From Rhizobium sp. ASV20 (lineage in GTDB: Bacteria > Pseudomonadota > Alphaproteobacteria > Rhizobiales > Rhizobiaceae), in the NCBI RefSeq assembly GCF_016429015.1, contig NZ_JAELTU010000007.1, positions 22,675-86,674 on the forward strand: a DNA stretch of 64,000 nucleotides. Reading direction: 5' to 3'. Each line of letters starts with the position of its first letter. The stretch's first letter is position 1. A program made the translations under genes and the position numbers. Positions 31,201 to 39,505 of this stretch are shown one piece after another. A model generated the notes under the pieces. It had not been told where the DNA came from, made no database searches, and saw nothing but the letters and a program-made list of their open reading frames with translations.

Positions 31201-31394
31201 AATTCCGAGCGCAGCACGCGCACCCCACGCCGCGTCGGCAGGAAGATGCTGACCTTGGCGAGCGATAGCGGATCGCCGGGATCATGGCGAAAATGGTCGG
31301 TGAGCCGACCGTCGCAGAGCGCTGCTGCAAGGGTCCTCAGAAAGGGCAGACCTGCTGGAATCGTGAGGATGCGTTGCTGGTGTCTGCCCGCCAT
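28203..31394 (-). CDS. addB: AddB, nuclease subunit of double-strand break repair
   Basis: The 1063-residue partner of AddA has a degenerate helicase-like N-terminal half. A RecB-type nuclease motif, DIIDYKTGYNP, is at about residues 922-932, with D925 and K927 as expected metal or catalytic residues. The start at ATG 31394 (MAGRHQQRIL) is preferred to a TTG four codons upstream because it leaves a 4-base gap after murU. The helicase ATP motifs typical of AddA are absent, as usual for AddB. Confidence 0.92.
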   Translation of the reverse strand: MAGRHQQRILTIPAGLPFLRTLAAALCDGRLTDHFRHDPGDPLSLAKVSIFLPTRRGVRVLRSEFVDLLGGSSAILPVIRALGETDDDSGYFEEALPETAELAQPLANTARLLELARLILAWRNKLPQIVRDIHSDSPLVAPASPADAIWLARNLAELIDSLETEDREWSELANLGAEEHALWWQLTAEFLRIASAFWPARLEELGKSSSARNRNAVLRAEAQRIVAAQHPGPVIIAGSTGSVPATAELIAAVASLPQGVIVLPGLDVAMPEEDWQLVAPETAAGERSDPTTRSHPQYGLSLLLKRLHITRRDVETINDASETMQMRAQILSRALAPAKATSGWGDWRKTLAPDAINRAFADVSLIEASNEREEATAIAIALRLALDKPGRNGGESQAALITPDRNLARRVTAELARFGITADDSAGTPLNATPQGTLLQLLLEATLRPGDPVAVISLLKHPLARFGLPPEMHRLGVDALEILALRGGVANVDIGTLEALLDLRLAQQANDRHAPQWRKSLPSDSVEHARELARRVSKACEPLVSALSLRTVDGLPTLSEWAESTGRTLEAAAADERGDLAALWSGEAGDTLASLLKEVIDTDGQLEADGPQWIDIMTALCVGQAVKPRALSHPRLFIFGTLEARLQSVDTLILGGLNEGSWPGQTANNPFISRTMKTEIGLEPPERRIGQLAHDFEMANGTPDLIYSRALRQGSTPTVASRWLQRLIALGGEDLESAMRERGNQYRHWAGMIDDGDNQAPALRPAPRPPAELQPKSYSFSEVGRLRRDPYAIYARRVLRLDAVDPFNRDPGPAERGTLYHKIIDRFVREGHIAGTPDATLAMDRIIADLFDAERLPDHIDSVWRPRFREVARAFVDWEAERRPEVRKTATEVPAGVEIEPIGVRLTGVADRIDIKSDKAADIIDYKTGYNPSPPQARALLDPQLALEAYALKAGAFRNIGALLPENLLYVRLRPGDRFKVDQVNNEHSARGGKTETKSAMDLAQESMDQLVKFVSLLQSGEKGFSSRLIPAQQFEYGGDYDHLARVSEWSTAESEQEGGGDE

Positions 31395-31398
31395 AGGC

Positions 31399-32130
31399 TC
31401 ACGCAAACGCCCGGAACGTCCGGATCGCTTCCTCCGCCTCGTCGACCGCCTCCGGCGTGCCGACTGTCAACCAATGACCGTCGAGCATGGTGCCATAGAG
31501 CCGGCCGCGCTCGATCGCCTTGTCGAAATAGATGTTGACGTTGAAAGCGTCATCGGGCGCGTCGTCGAGGAAGGATGGGCTCATCGCGATTGCTCCGGCA
31601 TAGACGACGCCGTCGCGTCCGACATCGCGATAACGGGCAAGCCTGCCGTCCCGCGCCATGCCGAAGTCATTCTTGCCGTTATGGCCCGTGGTTCGCTCCA
31701 GATCGACGCAGAGCATCGCCATATCCATACGTTGCTCATCGTAGAATCCGGCTAAACGTTCCAGGTTTGTTGGATGGCCGGGTTTCTCGCCGATCCAGAA
31801 CAGGTCGGCGTTCATGACGAAAACCGGATCGCGGCTCAACAGCTTCAGGCCCTTGACCAGGCCGCCGCCATTGTTCATGAGCGCGTCCCGCTCGTCGGAG
31901 ATCAGGATCTCAAGGCCGCGATAGTTGCGCAGATGCGCTTCCATTTGATCGGCGTGGTGATGGACGTTGACGACGGCTCGGTCGACACCTGCCTGCACCA
32001 AAGCATCCAGCGTATAGTCGATCATCGGCTTGCCGACGATTTTCACCAGCGGCTTCGGGATGGTGTCGGTGATTGGCCGCATGCGGGTTCCGAGTCCCGC
32101 GGCCAATACCATGGCTTGCTTGATGGTCAT
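31399..32130 (-). CDS. murU: MurU-type N-acetylmuramate 1-phosphate uridylyltransferase (nucleotidyltransferase)
   Basis: The 243-residue nucleotidyltransferase has the N-terminal AMVLAAGLGTRMRPIT signature and KPLVKIVGKPMID, then a MNADLFW metal-binding Asp. Neighbourhood points to MurU: it is next to an amgK-like gene, and the two enzymes together turn recycled MurNAc into UDP-MurNAc. The start at ATG 32130 fits homologues; a 14-codon upstream extension is not supported. A glucose-1-phosphate nucleotidyltransferase is the other possible reading. Confidence 0.82.
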   Translation of the reverse strand: MTIKQAMVLAAGLGTRMRPITDTIPKPLVKIVGKPMIDYTLDALVQAGVDRAVVNVHHHADQMEAHLRNYRGLEILISDERDALMNNGGGLVKGLKLLSRDPVFVMNADLFWIGEKPGHPTNLERLAGFYDEQRMDMAMLCVDLERTTGHNGKNDFGMARDGRLARYRDVGRDGVVYAGAIAMSPSFLDDAPDDAFNVNIYFDKAIERGRLYGTMLDGHWLTVGTPEAVDEAEEAIRTFRAFA

Positions 32131-32205
32131 CTCGTCTCGAACTTTCGATTCGCTATCTGCTTTCCTTAGCACAAGGCCGGAAAGTCGTCGCCCGATCTCT
32201 GGCTG

Positions 32206-33717
32206 TTATGCCCGACCGATCCCGGCCTTCTCGCACCACTCGCGCAGGGGTGACAAGGCTTCGTGTTCGAAAGCGATGGCGAGGTAGGCGAGCGTGCGCG
32301 GCATGTGCTTCAGATATCCCGGCTTGCCGTCGCGCTGTAAGAGCCGCACCCAGAGGCCGGCGAGCTTGCAATTGCGCTGCGCCGACATGATCGCCCAGCT
32401 CTCCAGGAACTTGGCCTCATCAAAGCCGCCCTGGGCGTGCCGGAGCGCAAGATAGTCGGACATCAGCTGGTCGTGCAGATCGCGCTCGATCGTCACCCGG
32501 GCGTCCTGCACCAGCGAAGCCACGTCGTAGGAGGTCGGTCCGATCATCGCGTCCTGGAAGTCGATAAGGCCGATCCGCTGAATACCCTTTTCTGCCGCCC
32601 GCCAGATGATGTTGGGCGAATGCATGTCGCGCAGCAGCAGGTTCTTTTCCGTATCTTCGAGCTGATCGATCAGTCTGTCCCAGATCGCCAGGTAGTCGGC
32701 ACGTTCCTCGTCGCTCGCAGGCGTGCCGCGTTTCCAGGGCAGATGCCAGTCCAGAAGCAGCCGCGCTTCCATTTTCATCGCGGTCCGGTCGAAATCCGGA
32801 ATGTGATGAATGTGGTCAGGCGTCACCGGGATATCGTGCGGAATCGAGAGGCCATGCAAATGCGCGAGGCAGGCGACGCTTGCACGATAGCGCTCGGCAA
32901 TCGGTTTTCCCTCGGCGTCGAGCACGCCATCGGTGCCGAGATCTTCGATCAGCAGGATGCCCTGATAGTAATCGGCGGCGAAGATTTCCGGAGCGGCAAA
33001 GCCGTTTTCGCGCAGGGTGTTGGCGATCGCCACGAAAGGATAGGTATCCCAGGCAAGATGCGCGACTTTGGGATAGGGCTTGCCGTCGAGCACAGGCGGC
33101 CCTTCGGGTAGACCCGGCCAGTCCATCAGGATCACACGGCTGCCGCCATCTGCCGGATGGATGGATTCATAAGCCCGCAGCGAGGCATCGCCGGTCAGGA
33201 AACGCCTGTGCGCGCCGCGATAGCCGTGCGTATCGAGAAATGCGCGAATGGCAAGTACGCGCTCGATGCGCGCCATCTGTTTGGCCGGTGCCGTGATCGA
33301 GACCCGCCGCCCTTCTCCCTCATGCGTGAGCTTGAGGTCGATGCGCTCCTTCGGCAGCTCGCCTTCGGCCATTTCGGGCCATTCGACAAGACAGGTGCCG
33401 ATCTGCAGGGCTTCGTCAAAGCCGAGTTCCGTCAACTCGCTGGGATCGCCGAGGCGATAGAGATCGAAATGCGAGACCGGAATGCGCAGCTCATAGGATT
33501 GAACGAGCGTAAAGGTCGGGCTCGGCACATCAAGCTCTGTATCGTCGGCCATGGCGCGCAACAGCGCGCGTGCGAGCGAGGATTTGCCCGCGCCGAGATC
33601 GCCTGATAGTGCCAGACAGTCGCCGACCTTCAAGGCCAGCGCCAGATCCTCGCCAAGCTCCGCCGTGGCGGCGTCGTCTGCGAGGAACAGGGAAATGCTG
33701 CTGTTCGAGGCTGTCAT
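32206..33717 (-). CDS. tsaE: TsaE-AmgK fusion: tRNA t6A ATPase joined to an aminoglycoside-phosphotransferase-like sugar kinase
   Basis: The 503-residue protein joins two domains. Residues 1 to about 145 are TsaE (YjeE), with Walker A GDLGAGKSS (39-47), the VPSPTFTLVQSY segment and HFDLYRL; it helps TsaB/TsaD make tRNA threonylcarbamoyladenosine. From about 150 on it resembles AmgK, an N-acetylmuramate/N-acetylglucosamine kinase: FLTGDASLRAY, then catalytic LLLRDMHSPNIIW (D364, H366) and the metal motif LIDFQDAMIGP. It overlaps divL by 4 bases and precedes murU by 75. The fusion looks real; no frame break is seen. Confidence 0.85.
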   Translation of the reverse strand: MTASNSSISLFLADDAATAELGEDLALALKVGDCLALSGDLGAGKSSLARALLRAMADDTELDVPSPTFTLVQSYELRIPVSHFDLYRLGDPSELTELGFDEALQIGTCLVEWPEMAEGELPKERIDLKLTHEGEGRRVSITAPAKQMARIERVLAIRAFLDTHGYRGAHRRFLTGDASLRAYESIHPADGGSRVILMDWPGLPEGPPVLDGKPYPKVAHLAWDTYPFVAIANTLRENGFAAPEIFAADYYQGILLIEDLGTDGVLDAEGKPIAERYRASVACLAHLHGLSIPHDIPVTPDHIHHIPDFDRTAMKMEARLLLDWHLPWKRGTPASDEERADYLAIWDRLIDQLEDTEKNLLLRDMHSPNIIWRAAEKGIQRIGLIDFQDAMIGPTSYDVASLVQDARVTIERDLHDQLMSDYLALRHAQGGFDEAKFLESWAIMSAQRNCKLAGLWVRLLQRDGKPGYLKHMPRTLAYLAIAFEHEALSPLREWCEKAGIGRA

Positions 33718-36293
33718 TCTGCTGCGACGGAATGGGGCAGTTCGGCCGAGGGGATCCTGCAGGTGACGATCGTGCCTTTGCCCGGCTGGCTTTCGATGAA
33801 GACCTTGCCGTCATGCAGGCTGACGAAGCTTTCGACGATCGAAAGGCCAAGGCCTGCACCGCTACGCTTGCCGCCTTTGCCGCCAGAGGCGAAGCGATCG
33901 AAGACCGAATGGATCAGCTCTTCCGGTATGCCCGGACCCTTATCTGCTACAGAGAAGACGAAATCCGTGCCCTCGCGTCCGCATTTCAGCGCGATGGTCG
34001 AGCCCTCGGGCGCGAAGTTCGCGGCATTGGTCAGAAGCTTGAGCAGGATCTGCTTGAGACGCTGCTGGTCGGCAACGATGGAGCCGAGATGCGCCGGAAC
34101 GGTGATTTCAAGCGTCACGCCGCTTTCCTGCAGCCGATCGGCGATCTGCATCGACACTTCGTCCAGCAGGTCACTGAGCTCGATCTCGGAATAGTTGAGC
34201 CGCATGATGCCGGCATCGACGGTCGCTAGATCGAGAATGTCGTTGACCAGCGTCAGCAGCACCGACGACGAGGTGGAAATATGGTCGATATACTCGGCCT
34301 GCCGATCGTTCAGCGAGCCGATGCCCGGCGTCTTCAAGAGGTCGGTGAAGCCGATGATGTTGGTCAGCGGCGAGCGCAGCTCGTAGGATACGTGCTGGAC
34401 GAAATCGTTCTTCAGCTCGTCTGCCTTCAGCAGTGCGTCGTTCTTTTCGGTGAGTGCGCGCTCGGCGCGGACGCTGTCGGTCTTGTTGACGAAGGTCAGC
34501 ATGGTCTGTGCGTTCGGCAGCGGAATGACGGCGTAGTCGAGCACCAGATTGGAATAGAGTTCCAGGGTACCTTGCGAAGACGGACGTTCGTCGTCGAAGC
34601 TGGTGATCTGCTCGGCGAAGCGCTTCCAGCCGTCGGGCCGGTCGTACGAGGGCGTGCAGGCTTCGGCGAGTGCCTGGATATGCGTGCCGGGTTTGGCTTG
34701 CGCCTCGGTGATGTTCCAGAGAATGCGGAAAGCCGGGTTGGACAGGCGGATGCGGCCATCGGGACCGAAAACGGCGACGCCTTCGGAAAGATGGTCGATG
34801 GTCTCGCCCTGAACCTTCACCAGCGTATTGTAGCGCGTTTCGAGATCGACCTGCTCGGTCAGGTTCTCGAACACCCAGGTCGCGCCGCCTTGCGGATGCG
34901 CTGTTGCGAAAACCCTCAGGATCTGCCCGTTCGGCAGATGCCAGAGATCGGTCTGCGTATCGAGCGCGCGATAGACGGAAAGGACGCCGTCCTTCCAGGT
35001 CTTCCAGTTCAGCTGTTCCGGCAGCTTCTTGGCGCCGCGCAGCCGATCCAGAAGCTCGCTATTGTCGGGCCGCTTCTCGAGGAAGGCGATATCGAGCTCC
35101 CAGAGCTGGACGAAGGCCTGATTGTAGAATTGCAGTCGCCGGTCGCCGTCGAAGATCGCGACCGGTGTCGCCAGATGATCGAGGGTTTCGGCGTGGCTCT
35201 TCAGCGTGCGCGCGAGTTCGGCCCGAACGGCCTCCGCTTCGGAAACGTCGATCGCCATGCCGGCGGAGCCGTTTGGCGATTTGACGTCGACGACGTCGAA
35301 GAACGTGCGGTTGCCGTGCACGACGGTCGAAATCTTGTCGTGGAAGGGCGATTCCGGCGTTGCCGATGCGCGGATGCGCTCGCGGGCAACCGTCGTCAGG
35401 AACTCGCGCTCTTCGCGAATGGCCTCTTCTGCCGAAATAGCCTCGACGGCCTCGCCATAGGCCTGGTTGACCCATGTGAGCTTGCCTTCCGCGTCGCGCT
35501 GCCAGACCGGCAGATCGATCGCGTCGAGCAGGTTCTGGAACGCGGAAATCGAGGTCATCAACCGGTCGCGCTCGATCTTGAGCTCGGCGAGTTCGGCGCG
35601 CAGATTGTTGAGTGCGATGAAGCGGACGAAAGCGCGGCCGCCGGAAATGCGGCCCTGGGCTTCGAGAATTTCGTCGCGGTTGGTCTCGACCACCATGTCG
35701 AAGCTCTGGCCGCTGCCGCGCAGCTTGTCGATCGCATTGTCGAGTTCGCCGGCCGACCATGATTTCAGCCAGCGGCCGAAGGCGAGGAACTCGTTGTCCT
35801 GCGGCGCACCTGTTTCGACCGGCAGCTGGCCGAGCAGTTCGGGCCGCGCGTTCTGGCCGTCCCAGATGACGATGCGGCGGTTCTTGTCGGCGATCAGCGC
35901 CTGATATTGGGAGATGCGCTGGTTTGCGTCGGAGAGCGCGGTGCGGATCTCGCGGCTTTCGCTTTCCAGATTGCCGCGCTGCCGAACCATCCAGACCGTC
36001 GAGAGCAGGGCTGCGGAAATCACGCCGATGATGACGGAGAAGACGGCCATTTCGGAAGAGGTGAAAAGGCGCACGGTCGTCTGCGCTGCAACGTCGCTTT
36101 GGGCGAGAACGGGTCCCGCCAGGCCGGTAACAAGACCGCCGAAAACGCTGAGTCGCAGCATGCGGCTGAAGGAGGCCAGCCGGCCCTTGCCGCGCTTCGC
36201 CTTCGCCGAAAGCCAATATGCACCACCCTGCCGCAGTCGCGCCGCCGCTCGGTTTAGCGCTGGCTGATGCAGGTTGTCTTCCCCTTCAGACAT
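33714..36293 (-). CDS. divL: DivL, PAS-containing histidine-kinase-like cell-cycle protein with tyrosine in the H-box
   Basis: The 859-residue protein has a basic N-terminus, a membrane region (about 45-65 and 82-105), a PAS-rich middle (about 240-590), a dimerisation/phospho-acceptor helix and a C-terminal GHKL ATPase with N-box QRLKQILLKLLTNAANF, DKGPGIPEE and GAGLGLSIVESF. The H-box reads SYELRSPLTNIIGF: Tyr637 stands where the phospho-accepting His normally is, as in Caulobacter DivL. DivL senses DivK and controls CckA, hence CtrA. It overlaps the next gene and heads the long minus-strand group. Confidence 0.85.
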   Translation of the reverse strand: MSEGEDNLHQPALNRAAARLRQGGAYWLSAKAKRGKGRLASFSRMLRLSVFGGLVTGLAGPVLAQSDVAAQTTVRLFTSSEMAVFSVIIGVISAALLSTVWMVRQRGNLESESREIRTALSDANQRISQYQALIADKNRRIVIWDGQNARPELLGQLPVETGAPQDNEFLAFGRWLKSWSAGELDNAIDKLRGSGQSFDMVVETNRDEILEAQGRISGGRAFVRFIALNNLRAELAELKIERDRLMTSISAFQNLLDAIDLPVWQRDAEGKLTWVNQAYGEAVEAISAEEAIREEREFLTTVARERIRASATPESPFHDKISTVVHGNRTFFDVVDVKSPNGSAGMAIDVSEAEAVRAELARTLKSHAETLDHLATPVAIFDGDRRLQFYNQAFVQLWELDIAFLEKRPDNSELLDRLRGAKKLPEQLNWKTWKDGVLSVYRALDTQTDLWHLPNGQILRVFATAHPQGGATWVFENLTEQVDLETRYNTLVKVQGETIDHLSEGVAVFGPDGRIRLSNPAFRILWNITEAQAKPGTHIQALAEACTPSYDRPDGWKRFAEQITSFDDERPSSQGTLELYSNLVLDYAVIPLPNAQTMLTFVNKTDSVRAERALTEKNDALLKADELKNDFVQHVSYELRSPLTNIIGFTDLLKTPGIGSLNDRQAEYIDHISTSSSVLLTLVNDILDLATVDAGIMRLNYSEIELSDLLDEVSMQIADRLQESGVTLEITVPAHLGSIVADQQRLKQILLKLLTNAANFAPEGSTIALKCGREGTDFVFSVADKGPGIPEELIHSVFDRFASGGKGGKRSGAGLGLSIVESFVSLHDGKVFIESQPGKGTIVTCRIPSAELPHSVAAE

Positions 36294-36314
36294 AAGAGGT
36301 CTGTCTCCGTCTTT

Positions 36315-36433
36315 CAGAGCATGATGCCGAAAAGTGTAAACGGTTTTCGGACGAGATCATGCTCTACTTATCTGATTGTAGAGCGAATTCAGATTTTAGG
36401 CCGAACAGACCTAGAATCATCCGGCTCTACTGT
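36315..36433. repeat. RIME-like intergenic repeat, copy 2
   Basis: Nested inverted repeats AGAGCATGAT (36316-36325) and ATCATGCTCT (36356-36365) enclose CCGAAAA (36327-36333) and TTTTCGG (36344-36350). A second module to 36433 resembles the right module of the copy at 49571, but its left arm is eroded. Confidence 0.85.
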
Positions 36434-36547
36434 GCCGCATCCTGACAAGACATCCCATTTTCATGGCTCCGGGCATGCCCGGTTCGTCACGAATCAAGTG
36501 TAAAAACAATACTGCCTAAGGGAATCTGCGGGAAGGGAGCTGGCTAA

Positions 36548-36580
36548 AAAATAAGCCCCGGCATTTGTCAATGCCAGGGC
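36548..36580 (-). terminator. Terminator of ahcY
   Basis: Read on the minus strand, GCCCTGGCATT and AATGCCGGGGC pair around a 4-base loop with one mismatch, and a T-rich run follows (AAAAAATA on the plus strand). Confidence 0.85.
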
Positions 36581-36610
36581 CACAAGATGTTGTGGATACT
36601 GTTTTGGCAA

Positions 36611-38011
<1,401 letters not shown>

Positions 38012-38137
38012 GAAAGTCTCCAGCCTGAACGATGCAGTCGCGCCAAGGACAAACGCCTCGGCCGAATGCAACCAAAATTGCACGCGATAGCGTGTGGATG
38101 ATGCCGTGTAGCAGGCTTCAGGATGGAAAGCAATGAT

Positions 38138-38168
38138 GATATAAAGAAGTCTTTATGTCTTTATATCC
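38138..38168. promoter_or_regulatory. Palindromic operator candidate upstream of ahcY
   Basis: ATAAAGA-AG-TCTTTAT (38141-38156) is a perfect inverted repeat. The flanks GATATAAAGA (38138-38147) and TCTTTATATC (38158-38167) add a second, overlapping palindrome. It sits between ahcY and the HPr gene, and resembles the AT-rich sites proposed for SAH/SAM regulators (SahR/SamR type) of alphaproteobacteria. The assignment is inference. Confidence 0.55.
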
Positions 38169-38190
38169 AGGCGACGGCAGGCCGGAAAGC

Positions 38191-38466
38191 CTACATTTCC
38201 TCGCCGAATTTGTTGGCGACCAGCTGATCCAGCGCTTCGAGCGCTTCGGCAGCCTGGTTGCCGCTTGCTGTTACCATGACGCTGCAGCCGGGGCTGGCCG
38301 CCAGCATCATCAGGCCCATGATCGATGTGCCGCCGACTGTCGTGCCGTCCTTCGAAACGGTAATGGCAGCGTCATAAGCCTCGACTGTCTGGACGAATTT
38401 GGCGGAGGCGCGGGCGTGAAGGCCCCGCTTGTTGATAATGAGGAGTTCCCGGGAAAGCTCTGTCAT
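38191..38466 (-). CDS. ptsH: HPr family phosphocarrier protein
   Basis: The 91-residue protein has the active His17 in NKRGLHARAS and a conserved regulatory Ser48 in GTSIMGLMML. It takes phosphate from an EI or EI-Ntr enzyme and passes it to EIIA. No sugar permease gene is nearby, so it most likely works as a signalling chain with the EIIA-Man and HprK genes upstream. Confidence 0.94.
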   Translation of the reverse strand: MTELSRELLIINKRGLHARASAKFVQTVEAYDAAITVSKDGTTVGGTSIMGLMMLAASPGCSVMVTASGNQAAEALEALDQLVANKFGEEM

Positions 38467-38485
38467 TGGGGGCGGTGCTGTCTCG

Positions 38486-38887
38486 TCATTTGCCGCTGAG
38501 CACGCGGCTGGCCACGTTGATGTATTTGCGACCGGCTTCCGATGCTTCCACCAGCGCCTTTTCCATATTGTTGTCGCCGCGCACGCCGGCGAGCTTGATG
38601 AGCATCGGCAGATTGACGCCGGCGATCACCTCGGTGTGGCCACTGTTCATAACCGATATTGCGAGATTGGAGGGAGTTCCGCCGAACATGTCGGTCAGAA
38701 TGATGACGCCATGTCCGTCATCGGCACCAGCGACCGCCTGCAGAATGTCCTGCCGCCGCTTGTCCATATCGTCTTCGGGACCAATGCATACCGTCTCTAT
38801 GAACTTCTGCGGACCAACGACATGCTCAACCGCATGCCGAAACTCTTCAGCCAGCTTGCCATGAGTGACAAGCACAAGTCCGATCAT
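38486..38887 (-). CDS. EIIA-type PTS protein, mannose family
   Basis: The 133-residue protein has the EIIA-Man fold: MIGLVLVTHGKLAEEF with the phospho-acceptor His9, ILTDMFGGTPSN and a hydrophobic C-terminal half with NLPMLIKL. Without EIIB/C/D partners in the window it is likely regulatory, for instance acting on ExoS/ChvI-type signalling. It lies 19 bases upstream of the HPr gene on the same strand. Confidence 0.92.
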   Translation of the reverse strand: MIGLVLVTHGKLAEEFRHAVEHVVGPQKFIETVCIGPEDDMDKRRQDILQAVAGADDGHGVIILTDMFGGTPSNLAISVMNSGHTEVIAGVNLPMLIKLAGVRGDNNMEKALVEASEAGRKYINVASRVLSGK

Positions 38888-39040
38888 GATATTACTGCTC
38901 CCATCGCATTACGCAAACAGGTGGCCCATATCGCAATGCAGCAATGGCGTCCACCAGTGGGGGGACATCTTGGCGATGAAAAGACGAAGTGCAAGCTTAA
39001 AATATAGGATTTGAACGCCCGACGGCGCCAAATGGGCCAT

Positions 39041-39505
39041 TTAATCCAGCTTTGTGCCGATTTTTGCCGCTATTATGGCGAGCGGGTTCGCGGAGGTTGC
39101 GGACAATCGGATCAGGGGCAACCGGATCGAATCCGTAACGTCGATCCGTTCGTCGTCCGGCGGCAATCTTTCCGCCGTCGCCGGATCGATCGGACGGATG
39201 GCAAAATGCATCTCTGCCTTTGAAACGTATGGCATGCGAACGATGCCGGTATAGCGAATTTCCATCAGGCCGGCGATCGAGGGCGGGCATTCGGCAATGA
39301 TCGAACCGTTCCGCTTTGCCATCAGTACACGGTCGTCGGCGACCAGCATCGCGTCGAGTCCCAACGGCCGGGCCGCTGCGAGGCAGGAAAAGGCGAGGAT
39401 CGATTTGCCGCTTCCGGAGGGGCCGAGAAACAGAAGCCCGGTCTTGCCGATGACGATCGCGGTTGCGTGAATATTCGTTGCTTCGCCGGGCATGCGGCCG
39501 CTCAT
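39041..39505 (-). CDS. hprK: HPr kinase/phosphorylase, short alphaproteobacterial form
   Basis: The 154-residue protein has the HprK kinase core with Walker A GPSGSGKS (residues 28-35) and VADDRVLM. The usual N-terminal domain of the roughly 310-residue Firmicute enzyme is absent, as in other alphaproteobacteria. It should phosphorylate and dephosphorylate Ser48 of HPr. It overlaps the chvG stop by 4 bases, so the kinase pair and PTS genes are linked. Confidence 0.92.
   Translation of the reverse strand: MSGRMPGEATNIHATAIVIGKTGLLFLGPSGSGKSILAFSCLAAARPLGLDAMLVADDRVLMAKRNGSIIAECPPSIAGLMEIRYTGIVRMPYVSKAEMHFAIRPIDPATAERLPPDDERIDVTDSIRLPLIRLSATSANPLAIIAAKIGTKLD

Larger units (their letters stand above)
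36294..36610. other. Intergenic region between divL and ahcY
   Basis: It contains the second RIME-like repeat (36315-36433) and the ahcY terminator (36548-36580). The part between (36434-36547) holds no frame I can support. The divL promoter should also be here. Confidence 0.7.

Noticed and set aside
34281..35762. 493-codon plus-strand frame opposite divL
   Set aside because: An antisense shadow without a ribosome site or a family match.
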